61,543 nucleotides of DNA. It comes from Anaerolineales bacterium. Its GTDB lineage: Bacteria > Chloroflexota > Anaerolineae > Anaerolineales > Villigracilaceae. Below are positions 34,250 through 43,435 of this stretch, piece by piece. Both the position numbers and the translations under genes were made by a program. The stretch's first letter is position 1; the number at the start of each line of letters is the position of its first letter. The DNA is taken from assembly GCA_016789025.1 (NCBI GenBank), contig JAEURC010000063.1:1-61543 (forward strand), read 5' to 3'. The notes beneath the pieces are model-generated. The model saw only the letters and a list, made by a program, of their open reading frames with translations. It made no database searches and was not told the DNA's origin.

Positions 34250-35834
34250 GCGACGCGGCTCCCTCGTTTTGGATTTGATCGAGCGGCGTGCCGGTCATCA
34301 TCAGACCAATCGCTTCGATCAACCTTTCGTCTGGTTCGCCCGCCCCCACCTTCACCTCCCCCATGATTTTCCCCTCGTAGATCACGTAGACGCGGTCGCT
34401 CAACGCGAGCAATTCCTCCAACTCTTCAGAGATGAGCAGGACTGCCGCATCCGCCTCGCGTTGGGTCAACAACAGACGATGGACACCTTCTATCGCGCCC
34501 ACATCCAATCCACGCGTCGGCTGGACCGCCACCATAAAATTGGGATGCCCCGAAATCTCGCGCGCCAGAATGACGCGTTGAAGGTTGCCGCCCGAGAGCA
34601 GACGCACGGGCGTGTTCACCGTCGGCACGATGATGTCGTACGCTTCCTTGAGTTGCTGGGCAAATTTTGTCGCCGCGGTCATGTCTATCATCGAACCTTT
34701 TGAGATGGGCGCTTTGCGATAATTCTTCATGATGACATTATCGGTCACGCTCAAGTTGGGCGAACTACCAACGTGCGTGCGGTCTTCAGGAACATACGAC
34801 ATGCCGTGTTGAATTCCATACAACGTATCGCGGTTGCTGACCTTGTCTCCGTCCAACACCACATCGCCTTGTTTGCACTTGCGCAGACCGGCGATCACCT
34901 GCGATAACTCGATCTGTCCATTCCCAGCCACACCGGCAATGCCCACGATCTCGCCCGCGCGCACATGCAGGGACAATCCGCGCAAGGCGGGCAGACCTTT
35001 GTCGTTCTCCGCATGGACATCTTTCACATCGAGGATGATCTTGCCCGCCTCTTTCGGCTTTTTGTCCACGAACAATACCACTTCGCGTCCCACCATCATA
35101 CTGGCGAGTTCCTGCTTGCTCACGCCTTTGGCAAAGACTCCCGAAGCGGTCACCTTGCCGCGCCGCAACACGCTGACGCGATCCGCAATCGAGGCGACCT
35201 CGTTTAATTTATGACTGATAAAGATCACCGATTTGCCTTGCGTAACCATCGAGCGCAACGTCTCGAATAGCCCTTCAATTTCCTGCGGCGCAAGGACGGC
35301 GGTCGGTTCGTCCATCACGAGAACGTCCGCGCCGCGATACAGCATCTTCAACAATTCCACGCGTTGTTGCTCGCCAACGGAGAGTTGCCAGATCTTCGCG
35401 CGCGGATCAACCTTCAATCCGTATGTATCTCCGAGATCGGCTATCTTCTGATCGTATTCGTTCAAGCGCATGAAAAAACGAGGATCATCGAGACCCAGCA
35501 AAATATTCTCGGTTACGGTCTGCGAAGGTACAAGCATGAAATGCTGATGCACCATGCCGATCCCCGCTTTAATGGCATCGCGCGGAGAAGAAAACTCCAG
35601 CGTTTTGCCTTTCACTTGAATAATACCTGCATCTTGTTTATATAATCCCGCCAGTACATTCATCAACGTGCTTTTGCCCGCGCCGTTCTCCCCCAGCAAG
35701 GCGTGGATCTCCCCGGTGCGCAATTCAAAATCCACATGGTCGTTGGCAAGCACGCCGGGAAACCGCTTGACGATGCCGCGCATTTCGACGACAAGAGGAG
35801 GCTGTTGCAAATCAGTTGTTGTGTTCACGGTCAC
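34242..35834 (-). CDS. BMP-type ABC transporter ATP-binding protein (NupO/YufO-like)
   Basis: A cytosolic ATPase of about 530 residues with two ABC cassettes in one chain, as in nucleoside and sugar importers. Cassette one has Walker A GENGAGKST near residue 48, signature LSVGEQQRVELL and Walker B VLVMDEPTA. Cassette two has the degenerate P-loop GVAGNGQ near 300 and signature LLSGGNLQRVILARE near 425. The GTG at 35834, 6 nt after GAGGAG, is preferred. Upstream codons to 35870 lie in or next to a repeat. It lies between the binding-protein gene and the permeases. Confidence 0.92.
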   Translation of the reverse strand: MTVNTTTDLQQPPLVVEMRGIVKRFPGVLANDHVDFELRTGEIHALLGENGAGKSTLMNVLAGLYKQDAGIIQVKGKTLEFSSPRDAIKAGIGMVHQHFMLVPSQTVTENILLGLDDPRFFMRLNEYDQKIADLGDTYGLKVDPRAKIWQLSVGEQQRVELLKMLYRGADVLVMDEPTAVLAPQEIEGLFETLRSMVTQGKSVIFISHKLNEVASIADRVSVLRRGKVTASGVFAKGVSKQELASMMVGREVVLFVDKKPKEAGKIILDVKDVHAENDKGLPALRGLSLHVRAGEIVGIAGVAGNGQIELSQVIAGLRKCKQGDVVLDGDKVSNRDTLYGIQHGMSYVPEDRTHVGSSPNLSVTDNVIMKNYRKAPISKGSMIDMTAATKFAQQLKEAYDIIVPTVNTPVRLLSGGNLQRVILAREISGHPNFMVAVQPTRGLDVGAIEGVHRLLLTQREADAAVLLISEELEELLALSDRVYVIYEGKIMGEVKVGAGEPDERLIEAIGLMMTGTPLDQIQNEGAASHG

Positions 35835-35853
35835 GACATGCTCCTCGGGGGAA

Positions 35854-35927
35854 TGTAGACAGGTAAACAAGGGAACACATACACATGTGTCTGCCCGTTT
35901 ACCTGTCTACGTGTGTACCTGTGTGCC
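35854..35927. repeat. Inverted repeat, TAGACAGGTAAAC / GTTTACCTGTCTA family
   Basis: TGTAGACAGGTAAACAAGG on the left faces CGTTTACCTGTCTACGTG on the right, followed by GTGTACCTGTGTG. It lies between the binding-protein and ATPase genes. A relative lies at 58477-58544. An exact 18-nt piece, ACCTGTCTACGTGTGTAC, recurs inside lysA. Confidence 0.85.
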
Positions 35928-35979
35928 TTTACAAAACGGGGCAGAACCTGACAGCCCTGCCCCATTCATCAAACTACAT

Positions 35980-37179
35980 TTACTCCGGCAATTCGGCGGT
36001 GATGCCTTCAGCCCACCACTTCATACAGACATCGATACTGCACGGCAGACCGAACTCGGGGAACGCATCGAGGTCAACTTGCTCGAGGCTCTGACCTTCA
36101 GGCAGAACAACATTGCCCTTGTTATCGTTGATCGGTCCCTTGAACACATCGAAGCGGGTGAATTCGCCAGCCAGCATCTGCGCGAGGATATCGCGCACTT
36201 CCTGGATCACGGCAGGGTCGAGACTCGCAACACCCGGGGTCAACGACTCGCCTTCCATGAACCCGTACAAGCCGAGCGCGCCGGTTTCGGCATCGAAGTA
36301 ATCGTAGCCGGGCACATATGTGCCAGCGATGATTCCCTCGGTAATGCGGGCATATTCAGTGCCCCACAACCAATACGGAGCGGTAAGACAGGCATCTACT
36401 TTGCATGAGCCATACCAATCGTAGGTCACGCCATATTTGCCTTTTTCCTGCGCCACATCGGCAACCGCCGGGGTATCCGCGCCGGTAAAGACCACATACG
36501 CGCCGGCATCGAACAACGAAGCCGCGGCTTCCTTTTCAATCACGGGGTCATGCCACGTGTTGATCCAGCGGATGTCCATCGTGCACTCGGGGCAGGTCTT
36601 TCTCATGCCCAAGGCGATCGCGTTGCCCAAACGGATTTCTTCGGGGATCGGGAAGGTCGCCATATAGCCGAGTTTGGTTTCGCCATCCGCCTTCGCGCGC
36701 GCGCCAGCCAGCATACCGGCAAGGAACTTCATATTTTCCATCGCGCCCATCAAGTTGCCAAAATTCGTGAAGTTGGATTTGATGCCGGTGAGATGAATGA
36801 ACATCGAGTCGGGGAACTCGCCTGCCACGATCTCCATCGGGTCGCCATAACCGAAGGATGTGCCGATGATCATATCGAAGCCTTTACGAGCCAGCGCGCG
36901 GAAGACCTGTTCCGAGTCGGCGCCTTCGGGCACATTTTCAATGTAGGCTACGTGGGTATTTTCGACATTCTCTTCAACGTACAGCAGACCTTCATAGTGC
37001 GCCTGCGACCATCCCCCGTCATCGTGCGGTCCGATCAAGACCATCGCGATGTTGAATTTACCATCTTCCACGGCTGGGATCTGGAAGCCTCCCACCTCTT
37101 CGACAGCGGGAGCGCATGCCGCCAGGATTAGCGAAAGAACGATCAACAAACCGAACACCTGCAAAAGTGACTTACGCAT
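35980..37179 (-). CDS. BMP family ABC transporter substrate-binding lipoprotein
   Basis: A 399-residue lipoprotein that captures substrate outside the membrane for the importer. The signal ends in the lipobox LILAAC near residue 21. The PnrA/BmpA-type fold follows with FNIAMVLIGPHDDGGWSQAHYEGL near 42, IIGTSFGYGDPM near 105 and DAGAYVVFTGADTP near 230. Family members bind purine nucleosides or similar compounds. ATG 37179 has AAGGAG upstream. A frame to 37260 is longer but lacks a signal start. It is first in the importer operon. Confidence 0.92.
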   Translation of the reverse strand: MRKSLLQVFGLLIVLSLILAACAPAVEEVGGFQIPAVEDGKFNIAMVLIGPHDDGGWSQAHYEGLLYVEENVENTHVAYIENVPEGADSEQVFRALARKGFDMIIGTSFGYGDPMEIVAGEFPDSMFIHLTGIKSNFTNFGNLMGAMENMKFLAGMLAGARAKADGETKLGYMATFPIPEEIRLGNAIALGMRKTCPECTMDIRWINTWHDPVIEKEAAASLFDAGAYVVFTGADTPAVADVAQEKGKYGVTYDWYGSCKVDACLTAPYWLWGTEYARITEGIIAGTYVPGYDYFDAETGALGLYGFMEGESLTPGVASLDPAVIQEVRDILAQMLAGEFTRFDVFKGPINDNKGNVVLPEGQSLEQVDLDAFPEFGLPCSIDVCMKWWAEGITAELPE

Positions 37180-37340
37180 GTTCTTCTTCTCCTTGTTAAT
37201 TGATTGACGAATCATAGGACAGTAGACTTGCGAATGACGTTCCCGCGCGCCTCCTTTCATAATTTGTCATACAAATCGCAGGTGAAACTAACGTCGTCAT
37301 ATTGTAGAGCCAAACAAGGATTTAAATCAAGTGTGAATTT

Positions 37341-39404
37341 TCACGGGTTACAAGTGAGCAAACTCCATATTTCAGCCAACGCCTCGATTCGTTTCGACTC
37401 GCTCAACGCGTCGCGCTCCGCGTTTTCAGCTGTCTCAGCCTCGACGCGTTCCCACAACCGACAAAGCGGCGCGCTCATCAATTCGGATTCGCTAAACGAC
37501 TCGGCAGACAACTCCACCGCGCGACTCCAATCCCCCACATGCGCGTACCCTTCGATGAAAACGAATCGTTCCGACGGGTCGGCGGGTCGCAAACCCTCAG
37601 CGAACGCGGCATCCCCCAACGACGCGACCTCGTCCCACTGTTTGAATTGACGCGCCAAGTCCGCTTTTTGAAGGTAGTAACACCATCCATGCGCGGGTTC
37701 GGGAAAATATGGTTTCGGCATCTGCGCCGTTGACTCGGATGAGATCAACTCATAATTTGTCAGCCGCGAAGCAAAACGCATCAAACTTTGTTCGGGTATC
37801 GAACGGTTCACACGATCTACATCGGGGTCAAGAATCCGCATACAACCTGGCGGCATAAAATAAATTGCTAAGACCTGCGATGTGTTCCCATGAAATTGCC
37901 CCGCCAAATATTCGGTGAAGATAGGCAAGTCAGGTTCAAGTTTCGGGAGTGCATCACTGCGCAAGCGAGTTGTTGGATAAAGCAAAACATAATCAATATC
38001 TTCGCCGCGCTTCTCAGGCGCGTACACCCAATTGACGACGGGACTCAGTGAATTATCCGCATAATATTCCAGCGCGCCTTCGTTCATGATGATCGCGGTA
38101 TCAGGCGCAATGCTCGGCGCGCGCCACGCGAGTTGCCAGAATAAATCTTTTTGAGTCTGCCAATCCTGTGCGTACTCATTCGCCGTGAGAAATTGCTTGC
38201 CCACCGCAAACGCGACGAGCGAGACCAGCAAGGCAATGCGAATCCGCTCCCAGGGAATCAGGTTGATGATGCCAGCGAACAATAAACTGACGCCGAACAT
38301 AAACGGAAGCGTGAATCGGCTCGCGGGCCACGCCAGTGACGGGACGAATCCCACCAGCCAAAAGGGCCAGCCCGAAAGGAGGAGAGTGAAGATTCCCAAG
38401 CCGATCATCCAAAGCGAATCGGATGTCATACTGAGCGAAGCGAAGTATCTCCTTTGCGCCCGCGAATCTTGTTGTTGTGGATTTTCTTCACGCAAGGTCA
38501 ACAAAAGTCCCGCGACCAAAACAAGGACCGCCAAAGCAACGACGACGTAATACGAATTGAGAATAGACTCCGCCGATGCGATGTTTGGCAACTGCGTCAC
38601 TTGCATCCACGCGTCGCGGAGGACGAGGGTCAGCGTGAAGCGGATGTTTCGCGCAAGGTTGATGATCGTCTCCAATGGTGCGGACTTCAACGAATCGCCT
38701 AACCCAATTCCATAGACTTGATTATTAAAGATGAATAATCGCGAGAGAATTGCCAGAATGAAAACGATCAAGTATGGAAGCCAAAGTTTGAAAGTTCTCA
38801 TCGCCCTCTCGCGTAGACTCATTGCCTCGCCGCGCAACGCGGTGAGGATAACTCCCACGCGCATGAGTTCCAACACGTAGAAATATTCCATCATCCACAA
38901 GTTGAGCGCGGAGAAGAGCAAACCAAGCGCGGTCAGTTTCCAATAGCGATTCGGTTCTTGCATGACGCGAAGCATGAGCAGGTATGAAAGCAAAAAGAAG
39001 AACAGCACGATGAAGAAGTGGCTATATAAAAACGCCGACCATTGTTGAGCGAATCCAGGGTAGACCAAAAAGAGAAGCGCGACGCCCAGCGCGAGGCGCG
39101 GCTTACCCTTCCACAATTTTTCAACGATGGCGAACACGATCACCGCGCCGAGCCAACGCCAGATCAACGCGAAGATTTGCCAATAGATGGGTTCATCGGG
39201 GATGACACTTGTGGTGACTTGGTACAGCAACCCCCACACGGGACGGTTGGTCGAAAAATATCGCGTCAGCGCTTCGGCGCCGAGTTGGTAACGAATCCAC
39301 GAGATGGGCAGGTCGTCCCAATAAAAGCCGAGGCGCGGGATGAGCAATCCGTAAGCGAGGATGGCGACGAGGAGGAGTGTGATTTGAGGAAAATATCGCT
39401 TCAT
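37341..39404 (-). CDS. GT-C-like polytopic membrane protein with repeat-derived insert
   Basis: A 687-residue membrane protein with about ten helices (to residue ~420) and a soluble C-terminal part of about 260 residues that looks helical and TPR-like. A WDD motif in GFYWDDLP near residue 28 sits in the first outer loop, as in GT-C glycosyltransferases that use lipid-linked sugars. It is paralogous to the protein at 39558-41576 over its whole length. Compared with that paralogue it carries an extra segment near residues 312-327, which coincides with a repeat at 38423-38451. Function as a glycosyltransferase is inferred only. Confidence 0.65.
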   Translation of the reverse strand: MKRYFPQITLLLVAILAYGLLIPRLGFYWDDLPISWIRYQLGAEALTRYFSTNRPVWGLLYQVTTSVIPDEPIYWQIFALIWRWLGAVIVFAIVEKLWKGKPRLALGVALLFLVYPGFAQQWSAFLYSHFFIVLFFFLLSYLLMLRVMQEPNRYWKLTALGLLFSALNLWMMEYFYVLELMRVGVILTALRGEAMSLRERAMRTFKLWLPYLIVFILAILSRLFIFNNQVYGIGLGDSLKSAPLETIINLARNIRFTLTLVLRDAWMQVTQLPNIASAESILNSYYVVVALAVLVLVAGLLLTLREENPQQQDSRAQRRYFASLSMTSDSLWMIGLGIFTLLLSGWPFWLVGFVPSLAWPASRFTLPFMFGVSLLFAGIINLIPWERIRIALLVSLVAFAVGKQFLTANEYAQDWQTQKDLFWQLAWRAPSIAPDTAIIMNEGALEYYADNSLSPVVNWVYAPEKRGEDIDYVLLYPTTRLRSDALPKLEPDLPIFTEYLAGQFHGNTSQVLAIYFMPPGCMRILDPDVDRVNRSIPEQSLMRFASRLTNYELISSESTAQMPKPYFPEPAHGWCYYLQKADLARQFKQWDEVASLGDAAFAEGLRPADPSERFVFIEGYAHVGDWSRAVELSAESFSESELMSAPLCRLWERVEAETAENAERDALSESKRIEALAEIWSLLTCNP
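38423..38451. repeat. Repeat GATACTTCGCTTCGCTCAG inside a GT-C-like gene
   Basis: On the minus strand the word GATACTTCGCTTCGCTCAGT followed by ATGACA lies in frame in the coding sequence. I recognise this type as a common intergenic repeat in many bacteria. The paralogue at 39558 lacks it. Confidence 0.7.
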
Positions 39405-39420
39405 GTCTTAAAAGAAAACG

Positions 39421-39532
39421 CCGCCATTGCGAGGAGGGCTTCGCCCGACGAAGCAATCTCCACCACGTCTAGCAAAGCCCGATTCTCACGGAGATTGCTT
39501 CGTGGCGCTTTCAGCGCCACTCGCAATGACGG
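39421..39532. repeat. 112-bp inverted repeat, CATTGCGAGGAG / ACGAAGCAATCTCC family
   Basis: CCGCCATTGCGAG and GACGAAGCAATCTCC on the left face GGAGATTGCTTCGT and CTCGCAATGACGGG on the right. Each arm also holds a small hairpin (GGGCTTCGCCC and GGCGCTTTCAGCGCC). It separates the two GT-C paralogues. Confidence 0.88.
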
Positions 39533-39557
39533 GTTTGGGCGGTTTTTGAGAAAAATC

Positions 39558-41576
39558 CTAATCACAACCTGTCAGCTCATAGATTTCATTCAACGCTTCG
39601 GTTCGTTCTTCGCTTGAGGTTGTTTGTGTTTCTATGCGTTTCCACAATTTGCAGAGGAGCGGATCAACGTAACTCTTCGAGACTTGGCGCGCTTCTTTGG
39701 ATAGTTGAATCGCGTCGTCCCATTTGCCTGCGTGAGCATACCCTTCGATGAAGACGAATAACTCGACAGGATTGTTGAAATGCTCGTCGAGTTTGAACGC
39801 GGTATCGGCGAGACGATTGACCTCATCCCACTCTCCGAATTGACGCGCGAGTTCCGCTTTTTGGAAGTAGTAGCACCATCCATGCGGGGGTTCCGAGCCG
39901 TAGAAGGAAGGCATGGGCGCGGCAGTCTCGCGCAGAATCCGCTGGGGATTGGATAATGCCGACGCCTGGCGCATCAGGCTGAGGTCCGAAATGAAGCGGT
40001 TGTTTGTATCCAGATCAGAATCCAGCAAACGGAGACAGTACGGCGGGTCATAATAAAACGCGAGGGCATCCGATGTGTTGCCGTTGAAGTCGCCCGCGAT
40101 GTAACTGTACCGAATGGGCGTGTTCGGCTCGAGGGAAGTGAGCGAGCCATTGAGGCGATTGCCCGGATAAAAGATGACGTAATTGATATCGTCCGCGTTT
40201 GCGTTGGGGTCATAGATCCAATTCAAGCCCGCGCTGATCGAGTTATCGGCGTAATACGCAAGATGTTCATTCATCAACACGAGCGTATCGGGCTGGAGCG
40301 CGGGCGCGCGCCAGCGCATTTGCCAGAACAGGTTTTTCTGCGCCTGCCAATCCCGCAAAAACGAATCGCCGATCATCACCTGCCGCCCCGCAGACAATGC
40401 CGCCAGCGCGGCGATGAACGCCACGCGAAATTTTGTTGGAATTAACTCAACCAGACCCGCGATCAATAAACACGCGCCGAACATGAACGACATGGTAAAA
40501 CGACTCGCGGGAAACGACAGGCTGATATCGAGAGTCGCCAGCCAATACGGACCTCCGCCGAGAAGCATGGCGGTCAAGCCAATTCCGATCGCCCAGTATG
40601 CCGATTGTTTTTGGGTTTGGGTATTTGCGTTCTTGAAAAAGACGAACGCCAACGCGCCGACGATGATTACCACCGTAAGATACATCAGCGTCGTAAGCGG
40701 ACCATCGAGCGCGACATTTGGAAACATAAAAATCGTTCCAAACGCCTGCGCCGAGGCGAGCCAAAGATCCGCCGCGATATTTTTGATCAAGCCGAGAATT
40801 GCCTGAAGCGGGTCCGCCCGCAATTCAGCGAAGAATACATTTTGATACGCCACATTCGTAAACACGAACACGCGATATAAAATATTCGCGAGGAAGACGA
40901 GCAGATATGGAAGCCAATGCCGAAGCGCGCGCAACGCCGTTTGAAATATTTTTTCTCCCCGCGCGTTTTGCCGCAATGCGTAAAAAATAACCGCGACGCG
41001 GACAAGTTCGAGCGAATAAAAGTATTCGAGCATCCATACATTCAGCGCGGAGAGGATCATCGCCAGACTGGTGAACAGCCAATAGCGCGAGGGCGAATTC
41101 ATCGCCCGCAACATCAACAAGAACGACGCGAAAAAGAAACAGACCACGATCCAAAAATGCGCGGTGAGGAATGAGGCATACTGCAAGTTGAAGCCCGGAT
41201 AGAGCAAAAACAATAACCCCGCCAGCGCCGCCATCTTGTCGCGGTCGCGCCACAGTTCGCGCGCGAGTTGCAACAACAACACCACGCCGAGCCAGCGCCA
41301 CAAGATCGAAAAAATTTGCCACGCCATCGGCGCAGGCGGGAGGAAGGTCGTCGTCACCTGATACAACACCGCCCACACGGGCCGCGCCGTCGAAAAATAT
41401 TTCGCCATCGCTTCGCGCCCCAACTCGTAACGGATCCACGTCATCGGCAGATCATCCCAATAAAAACCGTGGCGCCAGAACAACAAACCGTAGGCAAGGA
41501 ACGCGACAATCAAAAAAAGCCACGGCGCGTAACGCGGCCCGGCAAACGATTCGATTTTACGAAGGAGAACTTTCAT
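39558..41576 (-). CDS. GT-C-like polytopic membrane protein
   Basis: A 672-residue membrane protein of the same family as the gene at 37341. It has about ten helices, an early WDD motif in GFYWDDLPMTWIRYELG, and a soluble C-terminal half with two cysteines in LRLLD/GWCYYFQKAEL surroundings shared with the paralogue. Its start overlaps the stop of the GNAT gene by 4 nt (ATGA), so the two are translationally coupled. Role is unknown. A transferase using a polyprenyl-linked sugar is one possibility, given the motif and topology. Confidence 0.65.
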   Translation of the reverse strand: MKVLLRKIESFAGPRYAPWLFLIVAFLAYGLLFWRHGFYWDDLPMTWIRYELGREAMAKYFSTARPVWAVLYQVTTTFLPPAPMAWQIFSILWRWLGVVLLLQLARELWRDRDKMAALAGLLFLLYPGFNLQYASFLTAHFWIVVCFFFASFLLMLRAMNSPSRYWLFTSLAMILSALNVWMLEYFYSLELVRVAVIFYALRQNARGEKIFQTALRALRHWLPYLLVFLANILYRVFVFTNVAYQNVFFAELRADPLQAILGLIKNIAADLWLASAQAFGTIFMFPNVALDGPLTTLMYLTVVIIVGALAFVFFKNANTQTQKQSAYWAIGIGLTAMLLGGGPYWLATLDISLSFPASRFTMSFMFGACLLIAGLVELIPTKFRVAFIAALAALSAGRQVMIGDSFLRDWQAQKNLFWQMRWRAPALQPDTLVLMNEHLAYYADNSISAGLNWIYDPNANADDINYVIFYPGNRLNGSLTSLEPNTPIRYSYIAGDFNGNTSDALAFYYDPPYCLRLLDSDLDTNNRFISDLSLMRQASALSNPQRILRETAAPMPSFYGSEPPHGWCYYFQKAELARQFGEWDEVNRLADTAFKLDEHFNNPVELFVFIEGYAHAGKWDDAIQLSKEARQVSKSYVDPLLCKLWKRIETQTTSSEERTEALNEIYELTGCD

Positions 41577-42172
41577 TTGAGAATCAATTCCATGCGATGA
41601 CGATCGAACGCGCCTTCTGTGTACGAACGCGCCACGCGAAAACCAACCCTAGTATACAATGCAATCGCGGCGGCGTTCTCCGCTTCCACACTCAACTCCA
41701 CAGATGCAAACCCCTTCGCGCGCGCGGCGTCGATAAACGCGCTCAACAATTCACGCCCTAATCCCATTTTGCGCGCAGATTCATCCACGCCAAGATACGT
41801 CAACTCGACCGCGCCCGGCTTCATCGTAACGGACGCCGATCTCAAGGAGACGAACGCCTGCCAAATCGCTTTTGGATTCGCCACCAATACCCTTAACACC
41901 TGGATGATAAACCACCCCCCCGCCTCGCTCATCCGACGGGCGACCTGCCCCGGCAGCGGAGACCCCACCACCCACCCCAGCAGATTCCCCTCCGCGCCCA
42001 ACGCGCACATCCCAATCACCGACGAGTCCGCGCGGGCGATCTGGTAATAATGCTCAAGGAACGGCGCGCCAAGATCGGTCAACAATGAATGCAGGACGCG
42101 TTGATGAAGGAAACCTAATTTTTTTATTTGGTCACTGTTGAGTTGAGTGAGCGCAATAACATTGTATTTCAT
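41573..42172 (-). CDS. GNAT family acetyltransferase
   Basis: A 199-residue protein with a standard GNAT core in the C-terminal half: ELTYLGVDESARKMGLGRELLSAFIDAA holds the acetyl-CoA pyrophosphate-binding loop, and ENAAAIALYTRVGFRVARSY is the usual final motif. The N-terminal half, with a hydrophobic FIIQVLRVLVANP segment, is variable. The gene is translationally coupled to the following GT-C-like gene, so it may modify the same sugar or lipid product. No clear ribosome site is seen. Confidence 0.85.
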   Translation of the reverse strand: MKYNVIALTQLNSDQIKKLGFLHQRVLHSLLTDLGAPFLEHYYQIARADSSVIGMCALGAEGNLLGWVVGSPLPGQVARRMSEAGGWFIIQVLRVLVANPKAIWQAFVSLRSASVTMKPGAVELTYLGVDESARKMGLGRELLSAFIDAARAKGFASVELSVEAENAAAIALYTRVGFRVARSYTEGAFDRHRMELILK

Positions 42173-42217
42173 TGTTAGGTTGTTATAACATAGTTAACTC
42201 GAAATATCACGCAATGA

Positions 42218-42251
42218 AAACAGCCGACTCGTTTATCCAAGTCGGCTGTTT
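42218..42251. terminator. Hairpin terminator upstream of the GNAT gene
   Basis: AAACAGCCGACT faces AGTCGGCTGTTT over a 10-nt loop. It has A and T runs on both sides. It probably ends transcription from the cytochrome b561 gene side (minus strand genes to the right) before the GNAT promoter. Confidence 0.75.
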
Positions 42252-42315
42252 GATGATGCGCAGGTGTCTTTTACATGGGCGATGCGCAACTCCCGAAGAA
42301 GCGGATGTGATGATT

Positions 42316-42404
42316 GATTACCTTACACTTTCAAAATTGGGACGCTGATTCACGGCGAAAATCAGCGTTTTTCCGCGTCCAAAAAGCGTTGTGTCAGGTA
42401 ATCA
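42316..42404. mobile_element. 89-bp MITE-like element with 12-bp flanking direct repeats
   Basis: Ends GATTACCTTACAC (42316-42328) and GTGTCAGGTAATC (42391-42403) are near-perfect inverted repeats. An inner imperfect hairpin has ACGCTGATT facing AATCAGCGT. The identical 12-mer GATGTGATGATT lies immediately on both sides (42304-42315 and 42405-42416), as left by a transposition event. It encodes nothing. It lies just after the stop codon of the cytochrome b561-like gene, and the right copy of the 12-mer overlaps that stop. Confidence 0.7.
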
Positions 42405-42414
42405 GATGTGATGA

Positions 42415-42948
42415 TTATTTCCCGTACCCCATGCGGGCGAACAATCTATCTTTGATGATCCACTGGTGATAGAACGCCGCGCCGACATGCAGAAGAATGA
42501 GCAGGAAGAGCGCGGGCGCGATGAAACCATGCAGGGCGCGCGCCGCGAAATCGTGGAAGTTTGCAGGCAGAGACGCGCCCGACCCGAAAAAAACAATGGG
42601 CGGAAGTTTCGTCTGTATGGAGAGCGCCATTCCGCTGACCGCCATGAGGAACACCAGCAGGTAGAGCGCGTAATGTACGAGTTTGCCGAGTCCGTCCAGA
42701 AAGGCGTTGCCCGTGGATGCGTAGGCGGGATGCGGTGTCTTCATCCGCACGGTGAAGCGAACGACGATCACGATCAGCATTGCGATTCCCAATATCATGT
42801 GGATCGCCAGTGACGCGATCTTGCCTGTATCGTTTGGAAGAAAACTGGAATATTTGCCGAGCGCGAACGCGGCAAAGACGAGCAAAACGGTCAGCCAGTG
42901 AAGCGTGACCAGGCGGGGACTGTAACGAGCGGGCGTGGATTGTGACAC
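42415..42948 (-). CDS. Cytochrome b561-like membrane protein
   Basis: A protein of about 177 residues with four helices, of the bacterial di-haem cytochrome b561 type. Haem-ligand histidines fit LVTLHWLTVLLVFAAFALG (helix 1), LAIHMILGIAMLI (helix 2), KLVHYALYLLVFLMAVSG (helix 3) and the RALHGFIAPALFLLILLHVG stretch (helix 4). It would move electrons between quinol and a periplasmic partner. The GTG start at 42948 lies 5 nt after a strong AAGGAGG. It begins a run of minus-strand membrane genes linked to a Crp-type regulator. Confidence 0.88.
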   Translation of the reverse strand: MSQSTPARYSPRLVTLHWLTVLLVFAAFALGKYSSFLPNDTGKIASLAIHMILGIAMLIVIVVRFTVRMKTPHPAYASTGNAFLDGLGKLVHYALYLLVFLMAVSGMALSIQTKLPPIVFFGSGASLPANFHDFAARALHGFIAPALFLLILLHVGAAFYHQWIIKDRLFARMGYGK

Positions 42949-43032
42949 GGAGACCTCCTTATGTGAGTTAAAGAAATTATAAAGACCCTTTGTGAACTGA
43001 CCATGAAGATATGATGAAGCCAACTTGCCGCA

Positions 43033-43389
43033 TTATCTTCGAAACCATAACAGGGCGAGGATGACGATCCACGTCGCTACGCGGAAGGACATGGCGCCGA
43101 TGCTTTGGGTTGCGACCTGCCCGCGAAAGACGGCAAACAGGAGGACGAGGACAAGCGCGTGCAGGGTAAAGGTCACGATGGAGGCGGCGGTGGCGTAACG
43201 ACTGCCTACCCAGAGCAAATACGCGGGGATGAGAGTCAACAAGCCAACGATGAAGTTATAGACGGGAAGCCACGAGAGCACATTGTAGCCAGGTTGCCAG
43301 CCGCGTAAGACCATTCCGCCTGCAAAGATGGACATTGCGCCGACGAGGAAGGCGAGGATGGAGGGAAGTTTGGCGAGGAGGGCGTTCAT
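43033..43389 (-). CDS. Small four-helix membrane protein, unknown function
   Basis: A 118-residue hydrophobic protein with four predicted helices and few charged residues. No cofactor ligands or motifs were recognised. It lies between the cytochrome b561-like gene and a haem-copper-oxidase-like gene on the same strand, so a role with those proteins is possible. Both sides of the gene are short intergenic spaces. Confidence 0.65.
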   Translation of the reverse strand: MNALLAKLPSILAFLVGAMSIFAGGMVLRGWQPGYNVLSWLPVYNFIVGLLTLIPAYLLWVGSRYATAASIVTFTLHALVLVLLFAVFRGQVATQSIGAMSFRVATWIVILALLWFRR

Positions 43390-43435
43390 AGGGTTTCAGC
43401 CGCAAAATTTATTTGACCTCTTGCATAAATCATCC

